DNA of 38,614 nt from Youngiibacter multivorans (GTDB lineage: Bacteria > Bacillota > Clostridia > Clostridiales > Clostridiaceae), in the NCBI RefSeq assembly GCF_017873395.1, contig NZ_JAGGKC010000033.1, forward strand, positions 1-38,614, read 5' to 3'. Below are positions 6,619 to 15,192 of the stretch, piece after piece; within the stretch, counting starts at the first letter, position 1, and each line of letters starts with the position of its first letter. The position numbers and the translations under genes are program-made. The notes under the pieces were generated by a model. That model worked only from the letters and a program-made list of their open reading frames with translations. It made no database searches and was not told the origin of the DNA.

Positions 6619-8280
6619 CTAATATGTAGTACGGATAAGCTCCTCTATGGTAGTAGACCCTTCAATGACTTTCGCTATGCATGATTCACGCAGTGTCCTC
6701 ATGCCGCCTGATATAGCCAGTTTCTCGATCTCTAAGTCCGAGGCCCCGTCAGCGATCAGGTTTCGTATTCCTTCTCCTGCCTCCATGACCTCGAATACCG
6801 CTTCACGGCCCTTATAGCCCTTCATTCCGCATGCCGGGCATCCTTCGGCTCTGGATAGCATTGCGTCTCCCGTCAAGGAAAGCAGCCTCTTCTCAGCCTC
6901 TGTGGCAGGTGTCTTACTTGAGCAGGCCTGACAAACCTTCCTGACAAGCCTTTGGGAAATGACTCCTGCAAGCGTGGAGCTCAACAGGAACTCCTCTATG
7001 CCCATATCACGCAGTCTGGTTATCGTTGATGCTGCATTGTTGGTATGGATCGTCGAGAAAACAAGATGGCCGGTGAGTGCAGCTCGTACTGAAATCTCAG
7101 CGGTTTCGTCATCCCTCACCTCTCCGACCAGGACGATATCAGGATCCTGCCTGAGTATGCTCCTCAGTCCTGTGGCGAAAGTGAATCCAACACGGCTGTT
7201 CACCTGCATCTGGTTTATACCTTCAAGGTTGTATTCAACGGGGTCTTCTATGGTCACAATGTTCTTCCTGGAATCATTGACCTCCTTCATGAAGGAGTAC
7301 AGTGTAGTGGTCTTTCCGCTTCCGGTAGGCCCGCAAAGGAGGACCATTCCATACGGACGCCTGATCATCCTGCTGATGGATTCCTTCTCAGCTTCTGTGA
7401 AGCCCAGTGAGTTAAGGTCCAGCAGTGAGTCATCACGTCCCAGGAGCCTTATGACCATCTTTTCTCCGTATATCCCTGGCACTATGGATACCCTCATGTC
7501 TATCGATGATATACCGATCCTGTATAGGAATCTTCCGTCCTGAGGAACACGCTTCTCCGATATGTTGAGGTTAGACATAATCTTGATCCTGCTCACTACA
7601 GGCTCAAGGATACCCATGTCAGTCCGGAGCATCTCCTCAAGGAAGCCGTCGATCCTGTACCTCACCCTCAGTTCCTTTTCACCTGGCTCAATATGTATGT
7701 CAGATGCCTTGTTCATTACCGCATTTTCAAGCACAGTGTCTATGAATCTTACTACAGGCGCATCCGGACTGTTTATTTCACCGGTCTTTGCCTGGATGCT
7801 TCTTGTTGAAGAAGCTCTTCTGAAGCTCTCGGCAGCATTTTTTGCCTTCTCCTTGCCATAGTGCTTCTCTATGCTCCCAAGCACCTTTTCCCTTGCAGAG
7901 ATTGCCGGCTTGACAACATACCCTGTGGCCATCCTTATATCCTCGATGGCAAAATAGTTGGAAGGGTCACTCATGGCTACAGTAAGCTGCCCGTTATCAA
8001 CCCGTAGAGGCAATGCCTCATATTTCCTAGCAAGACGTTCAGGCATAAGGCTTAAAGTCTCAGGCCGTATATGAACCTCGTCGAGGTCAATGAGGGGAAC
8101 GTTAAGCTGGTTCTTTACCGCATGGAGCATTTCATCATAGGTGACAAGTCCCTGTCCGACCAGAATGTCTCCGAGTCGCCTGCCGCTTTCTTTTTGCAGC
8201 TTAAGCGCAGACTCGATGTCATTCCCGGTGACAAGTCCTTCTGAAACCAATATTTCACCAAGTCTCTTTTTAGAAGCCAT
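6619..8280 (-). CDS. pilB: PilB pilus extension ATPase with MshEN-type domain
   Basis: This 553-residue hexameric ATPase powers pilus assembly. Two RLG-x-x-L-V-x-x-G-L-V repeats (residues about 6-29 and 35-65) form an N-terminal MshEN-type domain. In MshE and related proteins this domain binds cyclic-di-GMP. Next come ASDIHIEP (192-199), Walker A GPTGSGKT (317-324), the aspartate box TIEDPVEY (343-350), Walker B LRQDPDIVLVGEVRD (376-390) and the histidine box (about 404-412). A zinc-binding pair CQAC (450-453) and CPAC (481-484) completes the GspE pattern. The start is ATG 8280, with AAGG eight bases upstream; the TTG at 8298 has no ribosome binding site. The gene follows the minor pilins by 14 bases. 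Cyclic-di-GMP binding is inferred from the motif. Confidence 0.95.
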   Translation of the reverse strand: MASKKRLGEILVSEGLVTGNDIESALKLQKESGRRLGDILVGQGLVTYDEMLHAVKNQLNVPLIDLDEVHIRPETLSLMPERLARKYEALPLRVDNGQLTVAMSDPSNYFAIEDIRMATGYVVKPAISAREKVLGSIEKHYGKEKAKNAAESFRRASSTRSIQAKTGEINSPDAPVVRFIDTVLENAVMNKASDIHIEPGEKELRVRYRIDGFLEEMLRTDMGILEPVVSRIKIMSNLNISEKRVPQDGRFLYRIGISSIDMRVSIVPGIYGEKMVIRLLGRDDSLLDLNSLGFTEAEKESISRMIRRPYGMVLLCGPTGSGKTTTLYSFMKEVNDSRKNIVTIEDPVEYNLEGINQMQVNSRVGFTFATGLRSILRQDPDIVLVGEVRDDETAEISVRAALTGHLVFSTIHTNNAASTITRLRDMGIEEFLLSSTLAGVISQRLVRKVCQACSSKTPATEAEKRLLSLTGDAMLSRAEGCPACGMKGYKGREAVFEVMEAGEGIRNLIADGASDLEIEKLAISGGMRTLRESCIAKVIEGSTTIEELIRTTY

Positions 8281-8294
8281 CTCTTTACCTTCTT

Positions 8295-9215
8295 TCAATA
8301 TATGTCAAAGTATGAATCGTTGAACTTCAGCTCATTGGTCAAAGCAGCACTTTCATCAAGGTACCTGTACTGAAAGGAGAATGAAGCATTCGCTCCGCTC
8401 AGGTTCCTTTTGTTCTCAATCCTCAGGTCAAGGGAAGTGTCTCTTGTCATCCCCTCGAAATACATCATCGGAACGGTATCTGCAGACCCTTTCCCGTTGA
8501 ACTGATTTAGGCTTTCATTGTATCCGAAAGAGTAAAGCAGCAAGGTACCCTGATAAAGATTAACCTGAACTGGAGACTTGCTTGATGATTGCACGATTTC
8601 AATCCTGTCCGGCACGTAATCCAGCACCTGTGGCTCTGCAATTACAGCTCCACCTTCATCCTTCAGTCTTACAAGCTTACCGTTTTCAAGGTCAACGTAG
8701 AGCAAATAGTTAGGACTTGCAATTACTGAAGGCGGAATCTGGTACCCGAAGCTCCTCTTTCCAGACCTTAGCCTGTTTGTAATATCAAGTTTATAGGGTT
8801 TCCCGTCAGCTGTGAAATCCACCTTGAATCCCAAAGTTGGTGCGGTAACTGTCTCTTCGATGATAAAAGACCCTATACGTCCTTCAAGGAATGTCCTGAC
8901 CAAGCCATCCTTACCTGTCCTTGAAAGTGTTCCTGAACTCTGGTCAAAGGAATAACTTACTATACTTCCATCTGTAAGCATAAGGCTTGAAGTCCCACTG
9001 GCTTCACTTATATCAGCAACATCAAGATACTGAAGGTCATACATCAGCATTTCCTGAAGAAACCTTATATCCTGCCTCATAGTCACATCAAGCTCAGTCT
9101 CCTTAGCCTGTACACCGGTCATCAGCATGAGCGTATATGCGATTCCAAGAACGAAAGTTCCAACTGACATGGCAACAAGCACTTCTACAAGAGTAAAGCC
9201 TCTCTTCCTAGTCAT
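8295..9215 (-). CDS. Minor prepilin, PilW-like
   Basis: This 306-residue protein has a class III prepilin signal: a short basic leader ending in R-G, then FTLVEVLVAMSVGTFVLGIAYTL with the conserved glutamate five residues after the cleavage glycine. The mature protein is large and mostly beta-strand in pattern, as in PilW-type minor pilins that help start pilus assembly or sit at the tip. The start is taken as ATG 9215, because AAGGAG lies eight bases upstream; a longer frame from 9239 contains that ribosome site. This start gives an 8-base overlap with the preceding prepilin gene. The PilD peptidase encoded at 11042 would process it. The PilW label rests on size and position, since sequence outside the leader is not conserved. 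Confidence 0.8.
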   Translation of the reverse strand: MTRKRGFTLVEVLVAMSVGTFVLGIAYTLMLMTGVQAKETELDVTMRQDIRFLQEMLMYDLQYLDVADISEASGTSSLMLTDGSIVSYSFDQSSGTLSRTGKDGLVRTFLEGRIGSFIIEETVTAPTLGFKVDFTADGKPYKLDITNRLRSGKRSFGYQIPPSVIASPNYLLYVDLENGKLVRLKDEGGAVIAEPQVLDYVPDRIEIVQSSSKSPVQVNLYQGTLLLYSFGYNESLNQFNGKGSADTVPMMYFEGMTRDTSLDLRIENKRNLSGANASFSFQYRYLDESAALTNELKFNDSYFDIY

Positions 9216-9660
9216 CGCTAAAGCTCCTTTCATACGCAATTATCTGGAATTCTTCCACGTCTGAAGAGCTGTTCACGAGGAATCTGGCTGAAGCTATTAT
9301 CCTAAAGCTCCTTCCGCTCGAATCCTTTGCATAGCAGTCAATCTCAAAGGTTTCTCCTGACCTTGAGACAGTTGCACTGACGATCGCACCATTATAAAAT
9401 TTTTCTGTTTCAGTCTGTGGAAGCATTACTTCAGAAGGAACAGGCAATCCACCTGAAATTGCCTCATGGATACTGAACAGGCTTTCCTCGACTCCTGCCT
9501 GAGCAGCATACGATAGCAATATCCGCTTTTCCTGGCTTTCCCTATTCTTTAGGTCAGAATACACCATGGTGAACATAGCTGCTCCAAGGGTTGTGACCAT
9601 GAACATGGCGAGGATGACTACCAGAAGTGCATACCCCTTCTGCTTCGATTGCCTGCGCAT
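9208..9660 (-). CDS. Minor prepilin, PilX-like
   Basis: This 150-residue protein has a basic leader (RRQSKQKG) followed by YALLVVILAMFMVTTLGAAMF. The hydrophobic stretch lacks the glutamate at position 5, as is common in PilX/GspK-type pilins, which sit at the pilus tip. AGGAGG lies upstream; either TTG 9663 or ATG 9660 could start it. The gene follows the PilV-like gene by 15 bases and overlaps the next prepilin gene, so all three are coupled. No disulfide or zinc motif is visible; the mature part contains one cysteine (EIDCYAKDS). Confidence 0.75.
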   Translation of the reverse strand: MRRQSKQKGYALLVVILAMFMVTTLGAAMFTMVYSDLKNRESQEKRILLSYAAQAGVEESLFSIHEAISGGLPVPSEVMLPQTETEKFYNGAIVSATVSRSGETFEIDCYAKDSSGRSFRIIASARFLVNSSSDVEEFQIIAYERSFSDD

Positions 9661-9675
9661 CAAGACTCATCCCTC

Positions 9676-10071
9676 CTATTTCCTGAATGCATAGTATTTG
9701 GTGCTCAGCTTCTTTTCATAATTCCCATATGTTACTTTAACTTCTACTGTGTACAGTCGCGCCACTTCTCCAGCTTCATCCGACACCACAGCTTCATCAG
9801 CACCGCTAAGTATCCTGTAGTCTAAAATGAATCCATCAACCTCCTGATCAGTTATGAATACTCCCGAAGGTGAAACAGAGAGGTTGTCAGGCTCAGCAAG
9901 AAGTGATTCAATCCTGTTTTCAGCTAAAGTCAAGGCTTCCTGTGCAATACGGCTGCTGTCCCTCGCCTTTAAAAGGGAGTTTGAAAGAGAATAAAAGCCC
10001 ACTACAAGAAGACTTGCAATCGCAAGCGCAACAATTGTCTCTATGAGGCTGTAGCCCTTGACCTTCTTCAA
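9676..10071 (-). CDS. Minor prepilin, PilV/GspI-like
   Basis: This 131-residue protein begins MKKVKG, a short PilD leader, then YSLIETIVALAIASLLVVGFYSL, with the conserved glutamate five residues after the cleavage glycine. The SLIETIVALAI pattern and the ARDSSRIAQEALTLAENRIE helix are typical of PilV/GspI-type pilins. The start is an unusual TTG at 10071, preceded by GGAG with eight bases spacing; no ATG is available. It is the first gene after the hairpin region that follows pilA, so it may be expressed at a lower level than the major pilin. Confidence 0.8.
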   Translation of the reverse strand: MKKVKGYSLIETIVALAIASLLVVGFYSLSNSLLKARDSSRIAQEALTLAENRIESLLAEPDNLSVSPSGVFITDQEVDGFILDYRILSGADEAVVSDEAGEVARLYTVEVKVTYGNYEKKLSTKYYAFRK

Positions 10072-10094
10072 TGTCTTCTCTCCTTATCCAAGAA

Positions 10095-10132
10095 AGACCA
10101 CTTCGAAAGTGGTCTCACTCACGAAGTGGTCT
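10095..10132 (-). terminator. Competing hairpins after pilA (terminator or attenuator)
   Basis: On the minus strand the RNA carries AGACCACTT twice (from + positions 10124-10132 and 10107-10115), followed by one AAGTGGTCT (10095-10103) and a T-rich TTTCTT. Either upstream copy can pair with the single downstream copy, giving two mutually exclusive stems. The nearer pair makes a compact terminator. It lies between pilA and the minor pilin and assembly genes, a position where partial termination would keep the major pilin more abundant than the machine components. Confidence 0.7.
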
Positions 10133-10158
10133 TCAAACCACATGGTTATGTATTAGGA

Positions 10159-10617
10159 TTATGTTGTTGGTGCTGGTACTGGTGCTCCTTCAGGTACAAC
10201 TTCGACTACAAAATTGTCAAATGTCTTTACATATTTAGTGGTGTCTTCTGATTCTCCTAGAAGTGTTACTAGTTTTTCTAAACCTTTTTCTGATACTCCG
10301 CTTACTGTCAAAGTATTAGTGTCGGTGCCATTGGTAAATGCATAAGTTCCGCCCCATGGATTTTCATCCTTTACACCGAGCTTGCTCATTTCATCTTTAA
10401 GCTGTATCTGAGTCGGATATTTGCCTTCGCTTACATAATAAGTGAGGGTTGCTGTCTGGTATGCCCTGATATCTGCAAGGGCTGCTGTTGCCTTGCTCTT
10501 CTCTATTGCTCCAAGAGCTGCCGGAGTAACGATGGTAGCGAGTACGGCTATGATTGCGGTTACGATAAGCAGTTCAACCAGTGTGAAACCCTTCTGTTTT
10601 TTCATTGTCTTCTTCAT
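10159..10617 (-). CDS. pilA: Major type IV pilin PilA
   Basis: This 152-residue prepilin has leader MKKTMKKQKG, then FTLVELLIVTAIIAVLATIV with glutamate at mature position 5. These are the processing and assembly signals of type IVa pilins. The N-terminal helix continues through KSKATAALADIRAYQTATLTYYVSEGKYP, a pattern common to pseudopilin-like major pilins of Gram-positive bacteria. The C-terminus is short and proline-rich and has no cysteines, so there is no disulfide D-loop. The start is ATG 10617, with AAAGGGG nine bases upstream; the longer open frame to 10755 is leader sequence. The gene has its own promoter region and is followed by a stem-loop, as expected for a highly expressed structural subunit. 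Confidence 0.9.
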   Translation of the reverse strand: MKKTMKKQKGFTLVELLIVTAIIAVLATIVTPAALGAIEKSKATAALADIRAYQTATLTYYVSEGKYPTQIQLKDEMSKLGVKDENPWGGTYAFTNGTDTNTLTVSGVSEKGLEKLVTLLGESEDTTKYVKTFDNFVVEVVPEGAPVPAPTT

Positions 10618-11041
10618 GCAAGAAACCCCTTTCGATTCTGTTAGATGTTTGTGTCGGTTTTGAAAGAACTTTTCAATAATTTTTATAATTTCATCTGTCC
10701 AACCTAATCTCATATCCAAAATAGATGTTCTTCCTGAAGTATTTGAAAGGAACAAATTATATTCAGAGAATTACTATCAGTAGATAATCAATATAAATTT
10801 GTACAGAAAATCAATGATAAAAATATAGCATGACTTTCAGACTTTTACAACAAATGGTAAATATTGATATTTTACCTATTGTTAAATTATTTATTTATAT
10901 ATTTAGTATAACTTCAATAATGAATCTGCTATTTTGACCGAATCCGTCTTAAAATTATTAGAATTACGCTCGTTCTTGAAATAAACAATAAGTTTTTGAC
11001 AATCTGTCTTTTTGTCAGGTTATGTGTCGAAAAATTGCTCT
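10618..11041 (-). other. Long pilA leader and pilD-pilA intergenic region
   Basis: No gene is seen here. The region is AT-rich and holds a candidate pilA promoter (10822-10850), giving a leader of about 200 nucleotides. Near pilD there is an inverted repeat, TGACAA (10997-11002) and TTGTCA (11012-11017), that may act as a weak pilD terminator or a protein site. I looked for class I cyclic-di-GMP riboswitch core sequences on the minus strand and did not find them. Confidence 0.5.
10822..10850 (-). promoter_or_regulatory. Candidate pilA promoter
   Basis: On the minus strand, TTGTAA (+ 10845-10850) is followed after 17 bases by TATATT (+ 10822-10827). A TGC just before it makes an extended -10. 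This predicts a start near 10815, about 200 nucleotides upstream of the pilA ATG. Four of six and five of six consensus matches make it a fair but unproven promoter. Confidence 0.5.
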
Positions 11042-11788
11042 TCAAAAAGCTGAAAGGTAGGCCTTAACTGCCTCCTGGCCTATCAGTAGAGCGACATAGA
11101 AGCCAAGTATAAGGAACGGTCCGAATGGAACTGAATCCCTTCTCCCCATTTTTCTTGATACCAGAAGGTATGTCCCGACCATTCCGCCGGCGATGCTTGC
11201 TATGAAGAAGGCAAAGGCTGTAAGGCTTGGTCCCAGCAGCATTCCGATGATAAGGAGAAGCCATGCGTCACCCCAGCCCATACCACCTCTTGTAACAACT
11301 ATTACAAGAGCTATAAGAGAGAAGCCTGCCAATCCGGAAAGGATGTTTCCTATTACATCGCCATTAGAGAACTGCAGGTAGGCGAGAAAAATGAATGCTA
11401 TAAAAAGGCCGAACCAGATGGTGACATTGAAGATGTCCTGGTACCTGAAGTCCAATATCCCGATTACTATGAATAGCGATGCCGCTATTGCGAATATGAT
11501 TGACTCAAGGCTCCAGCCAAACCGGAGATATATCAGAGTGAACAATATCCCGTTTACGAGCTCAACAATAGGATACTGCGGAGAGATCCTCTTTCCGCAG
11601 TATCCGCATTTGCCTTTTAAAAACATGTAACTTGCTATAGGTATAAGATGTATCGGCTTGAGCCTCGTCCCGCATTCGTTGCATCTGCTTGACGGGAAGG
11701 CTATGTTTTCACCGAGTGGAAGCCTGAAAATAAGGACGTTCAGGAACGAGCCTATGATCAGGCCGTATATGAGAAAAAGTAAAGCCAT
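11042..11788 (-). CDS. pilD: Prepilin peptidase PilD
   Basis: This 248-residue polytopic membrane aspartic protease cleaves prepilin leaders and methylates the new N-terminus. The cytoplasmic zinc loop is intact (C36, C39, C61, C64 in CNEC and CGYC). The catalytic aspartates are D113 (GILDFRYQD) and D174 in the GMGWGD motif, the G-x-G-D signature of TFPP proteases. The opening LIYGLIIGSFLNVLIFRLP matches the family and the length is typical. The gene starts 21 bases after pilT ends, on the same strand, and would process the four prepilins encoded downstream. With the complete four-cysteine loop, both peptidase and methylase activities are expected. Confidence 0.95.
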   Translation of the reverse strand: MALLFLIYGLIIGSFLNVLIFRLPLGENIAFPSSRCNECGTRLKPIHLIPIASYMFLKGKCGYCGKRISPQYPIVELVNGILFTLIYLRFGWSLESIIFAIAASLFIVIGILDFRYQDIFNVTIWFGLFIAFIFLAYLQFSNGDVIGNILSGLAGFSLIALVIVVTRGGMGWGDAWLLLIIGMLLGPSLTAFAFFIASIAGGMVGTYLLVSRKMGRRDSVPFGPFLILGFYVALLIGQEAVKAYLSAF

Positions 11789-11809
11789 AATGTTCTCCGT
11801 TCTGTTTTA

Positions 11810-12883
11810 TCAGCCTGTAACCAGCCGTATGTTCATTGTCATTTCCTTCAGGACCGCTTCCCTGTCATGTGCAAAGGCAAGTGCGGTTTCCCTTGTGATC
11901 TTCTTGTTCTCGAAAAGCTTCAGGATGGCTCCGTCCATAGTCTTCATTCCAGCCCCAGAACCTGTCTGGATCTGATTCTGCAGCATATGGGTCTTGCCTT
12001 CCCTGATAAGGTTCCTGATTGCAGGAGTTCCTGTCATGACCTCGAAGGCAGCTTCACGTCCTGATTCATCCGCCTTCGGAAGAAGCTGCTGCGATATTAT
12101 CCCCTCAAGCACCATTGATAGCTGAAGCCTTACCTGAGCCTGCTGATGGGGAGGAAACACATCTATTATTCTGTCCACTGTCTTTGCTGCACCCGAAGTA
12201 TGCAGTGTCGATAGCACCAGATGCCCGGTTTCAGCTGCAGTTATGGCCGTGCTTATGGTTTCCAGGTCCCTCATCTCCCCAACAAGGATAACGTCAGGGT
12301 CCTGCCTCAGAGCTGACCTCAGTGCAGATGGGAAGCCTACTGAATCCTTGGTTATCTCCCTCTGGCTGATTACACATTTCTTGTGCTTGTGGATGTACTC
12401 CACCGGGTCCTCAAGTGTTATGATATGACCTTCCCTGGTAGTGTTTATCCTGTCTATCATGGATGCAAGGGTAGTTGATTTTCCGCTTCCTGTTGGGCCA
12501 GTTACCAGCACAAGCCCCTTCTTCAGGCCGCAGAAGATGTCAGCTACAGGTGGAAGGCCAAGCTTCTCTAATCCAGGTATGTCTGATCCTACTATCCGAA
12601 ATGCAGCCGAGAGACCTCTTCTTTCCTTGAAGAAGTTCACCCTGCATCGTCCATACATGCTTGGGTATGAGTAGTCAAGTTCTCCCTTGTCAGCGAGGAT
12701 CCCTCTGTCTTCCCTTGGTACTACCCTTTCCATGGTCTTTTCAATGTCTTCCTTGAGCATGTGAGAATCATCAAGCTCCCTAAGGGACCCGTTGATTCTT
12801 GCCATTGGTTTTGCACCAGGTGCCAGGTGTATGTCCGAGGCTCCCATCTGCACGGCTTTTCTAAGCAGCGTATCAATGTCCAT
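11810..12883 (-). CDS. pilT: PilT pilus retraction ATPase
   Basis: This 357-residue hexameric ATPase drives pilus disassembly, the force-generating step of twitching. Motifs are ASDIHLAPG (15-23), Walker A GPTGSGKS (129-136), the aspartate box TLEDPVEY, Walker B ALRQDPDVILVGEMRD, the histidine box LVLSTLHTSGA, and the PilT-specific C-terminal AIRNLIREGKTHMLQNQIQTG. The AIRNL signature separates PilT from PilB. There is no zinc-binding CxxC pair. The gene lies 26 bases downstream of an EAL-domain gene and 21 bases upstream of pilD, forming a probable EAL-pilT-pilD operon. GGGG precedes the ATG at 12883. Confidence 0.95.
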   Translation of the reverse strand: MDIDTLLRKAVQMGASDIHLAPGAKPMARINGSLRELDDSHMLKEDIEKTMERVVPREDRGILADKGELDYSYPSMYGRCRVNFFKERRGLSAAFRIVGSDIPGLEKLGLPPVADIFCGLKKGLVLVTGPTGSGKSTTLASMIDRINTTREGHIITLEDPVEYIHKHKKCVISQREITKDSVGFPSALRSALRQDPDVILVGEMRDLETISTAITAAETGHLVLSTLHTSGAAKTVDRIIDVFPPHQQAQVRLQLSMVLEGIISQQLLPKADESGREAAFEVMTGTPAIRNLIREGKTHMLQNQIQTGSGAGMKTMDGAILKLFENKKITRETALAFAHDREAVLKEMTMNIRLVTG

Positions 12884-12909
12884 ATTCTTATCCCCTTCAC
12901 CTTATGTTT

Positions 12910-15192
12910 TTATGCTGTCTGGTTTTCATCAGTAAGTTCTGGTCCTGAATTGATTTGCATCAAAAGATCTATTGCCTTATGCTTCTCAAGAGGCGGGCTC
13001 ATCAGGTAACCCTGATAGATATCGCATCCGTTTGACTTCAGGTAATCCTTCTGCGATTTTGTTTCAACGCCTTCGGCTATAGCAACAAGGCCAATCCTGT
13101 GCGCCATTGAGATTATGTCCCTTACAATGCTGTCTTCTTCACCTGAGTCATCAATGGAGCTGATGAAGCTGCGGTCAATCTTCAGGGTATCCACCTGGAG
13201 CTCTTTCAGCCTGTGCAGTGAAGAGTAGCCAGTTCCGAAGTCATCCAGATGTATCCGTATCCCCTGGTTCCTAAGTAGCCTCAGCCTTTCATTGATTTCC
13301 TCAAAGTCACTCACAAGTATTGATTCTGTTATCTCGAGCTCAATCATCGAAGGATCGGCTCCGCATCGTTCAATGATGTCTCTGACTCCTTCAGAGAAGC
13401 AGTCCCTCATGAGCTGCACTCCAGACACATTTACCGCAACCTTTATTTCATCCTGCCCAATTGTCTTGAGCTCCCTCAGGAAAGAGCAGGCTTCCCTGAA
13501 GATCACTTCTCCAAGCTGGCAGATGATCTGCTTCCTTTCAGCTATACGGATAAATTCCATGGGCATCACAAGGCCCAGAGCCTTTGACTCAAACCTTGCA
13601 AGTGCCTCGAAGCCTGTTATCCTGTCATCTTCCATGGATACCATTGGCTGGAACATGAGATAGAACCTTCCGTCGCCTTCTCCCTGCAGAAGCTTTGAAA
13701 GCTCTTCCTCGATGGCTTCTTCCCTTTGCAGCTCATTTTCCATATAGCTGTCGAAGAACGCCAGGCTGCTGTCCTCCACATCCTTTATAGACCCCAATGA
13801 AACTGAAGCTTCCTTCAACAGCTGGTCTGCCGACTTCTGAGCCCCATCTGTATCTGAGATTCCGACCTGAACCGACATATACTTGAATGACTCATTAAGC
13901 CTGAATGGTTTTACGAAAAGGTCGTCAATCCTCATTGCAATCGCCCTTGAATCATGTCTGTTCCTGCAACCCTCATAAAGGAATACGAACCTGTCTGCAG
14001 CAAACCTGTAAAGTGTCAGACCGTTTTTAGCTAGTGTTTCCAATCTCTCTGAGATTTCCTTTACCATCCGGTCACCCGTCTCATACCCCAGGATCATGTT
14101 AATGGTCTTTAGATCGGTAAGGTTTACCATCAGCACCGCAAAATTTGTGTTCCTCATCCTTAGCAGCTTGTCTTCAAGAACCTCCTTCAGATAAAGGCTG
14201 TTCGGGAGTCCGGTTACATCATCAGTATATGCGACCTTCCAAAGCCTCTTGTCTTTCCTGTACGAGGAAAGGATCATGAATAAAAGCACTGCATATACGG
14301 TACCGAGAAGCAGTATTCCAAAATTCGAAAGCATTACGATGAGTGAATCAGTCTCCTTCATCTCGGTTCCGATAATGAGCGAACCCGCATTGGAGCCTCT
14401 GCTGTAAACAGGGACAATGACCCTGTATATGCGGTCCCAGTCCGTGCCTGCAGGAGTACTCAGCGACTTACCGTGGGATACCGCAAGCCTTTCATCCTCT
14501 TCGAGATATTTACCCTTGCTGCCCTCATCAGTACTGCTGATGATCTTGAAATCCCTGCCGGCATATGAGACAAACCTTATCGACCCGGTTCCCTTGATTT
14601 CATTAAGCAGCCTGTCAAGTTCCAGGCCGGACATCATTGTTCCGATTTCAGCCTTGCTTATCCCTGCCTGGATGAATCCTCCCTTTGAAAGTCTCAGATA
14701 TCCATATTTGATATCTCCACCCTTTACTGCATCCTCCCTGATTTCTCCGACATATGAGATAAGAGTGCTGTCGAAGAATGCCTTTGCCGGATGTCCGTCT
14801 GGCGGTGAAAACCCTATATAGGCTTCATCTGCTGAATACCTTGCATTGCACTTCTCATCATATACTATGATGGAATCAACACCCATGGCTTTGGCGATGC
14901 CACTAAGGTATTCGGTAGTGTATGGCTCAGGCTCCTCAGACACTGCCTTAGCCGTCATCATGATCCTTTCAGCCAAAAGACTGTCAACAACACGTTTTGC
15001 CTCCAGAGCATTCCCGATGCTGTATGAATGTCCCCGGGTCAAGCCTGAAAGCTCCTTCTCCATGCTGCTGTAGCCCCATTCCTCTATACCTCTTATCATA
15101 AGGGTACCGATGGAGCTGAAGATTGCAGTAACAGATATTATTGAGATCAGATATGTCTTGAGGTGTGACCTCTTGAGCCTGTTTGCGTTCAC
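12910..15192 (-). CDS. Membrane EAL phosphodiesterase with degenerate GGDEF domain
   Basis: This 760-residue signalling protein has a transmembrane helix (about 14-34), a Cache-like extracytoplasmic sensor (about 35-285), a second helix (about 290-308), a GGDEF domain (about 320-480) and an EAL domain (about 500-745). The GGDEF motif is replaced by AADRF (398-402), so synthesis of cyclic-di-GMP is not expected. The EAL domain keeps the catalytic residues: EAL at 529-531, N-V-S-G, E-I-T-E-S, D-D-F-G-T-G-Y-S-S, K-I-D, A-E-G-V-E-T and the late Q-G-Y. It should hydrolyse cyclic-di-GMP. The GTG start at 15192 has a distant G-rich site and is uncertain. The gene is 26 bases upstream of pilT, implying co-transcription. 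Confidence 0.9.
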   Translation of the reverse strand: MNANRLKRSHLKTYLISIISVTAIFSSIGTLMIRGIEEWGYSSMEKELSGLTRGHSYSIGNALEAKRVVDSLLAERIMMTAKAVSEEPEPYTTEYLSGIAKAMGVDSIIVYDEKCNARYSADEAYIGFSPPDGHPAKAFFDSTLISYVGEIREDAVKGGDIKYGYLRLSKGGFIQAGISKAEIGTMMSGLELDRLLNEIKGTGSIRFVSYAGRDFKIISSTDEGSKGKYLEEDERLAVSHGKSLSTPAGTDWDRIYRVIVPVYSRGSNAGSLIIGTEMKETDSLIVMLSNFGILLLGTVYAVLLFMILSSYRKDKRLWKVAYTDDVTGLPNSLYLKEVLEDKLLRMRNTNFAVLMVNLTDLKTINMILGYETGDRMVKEISERLETLAKNGLTLYRFAADRFVFLYEGCRNRHDSRAIAMRIDDLFVKPFRLNESFKYMSVQVGISDTDGAQKSADQLLKEASVSLGSIKDVEDSSLAFFDSYMENELQREEAIEEELSKLLQGEGDGRFYLMFQPMVSMEDDRITGFEALARFESKALGLVMPMEFIRIAERKQIICQLGEVIFREACSFLRELKTIGQDEIKVAVNVSGVQLMRDCFSEGVRDIIERCGADPSMIELEITESILVSDFEEINERLRLLRNQGIRIHLDDFGTGYSSLHRLKELQVDTLKIDRSFISSIDDSGEEDSIVRDIISMAHRIGLVAIAEGVETKSQKDYLKSNGCDIYQGYLMSPPLEKHKAIDLLMQINSGPELTDENQTA

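Noticed and set aside
10618..10755. Longer pilA frame adding 46 residues
   Set aside because: The added residues precede a clear AAAGGGG site and the prepilin leader at 10617; a prepilin leader must be short.
10618..11041. Cyclic-di-GMP riboswitch upstream of pilA
   Set aside because: Given the signalling context I looked for the conserved class I core here and at 15193-15767, 21048-21358 and 32921-33513, and found none. A covariance search could still find a divergent one.
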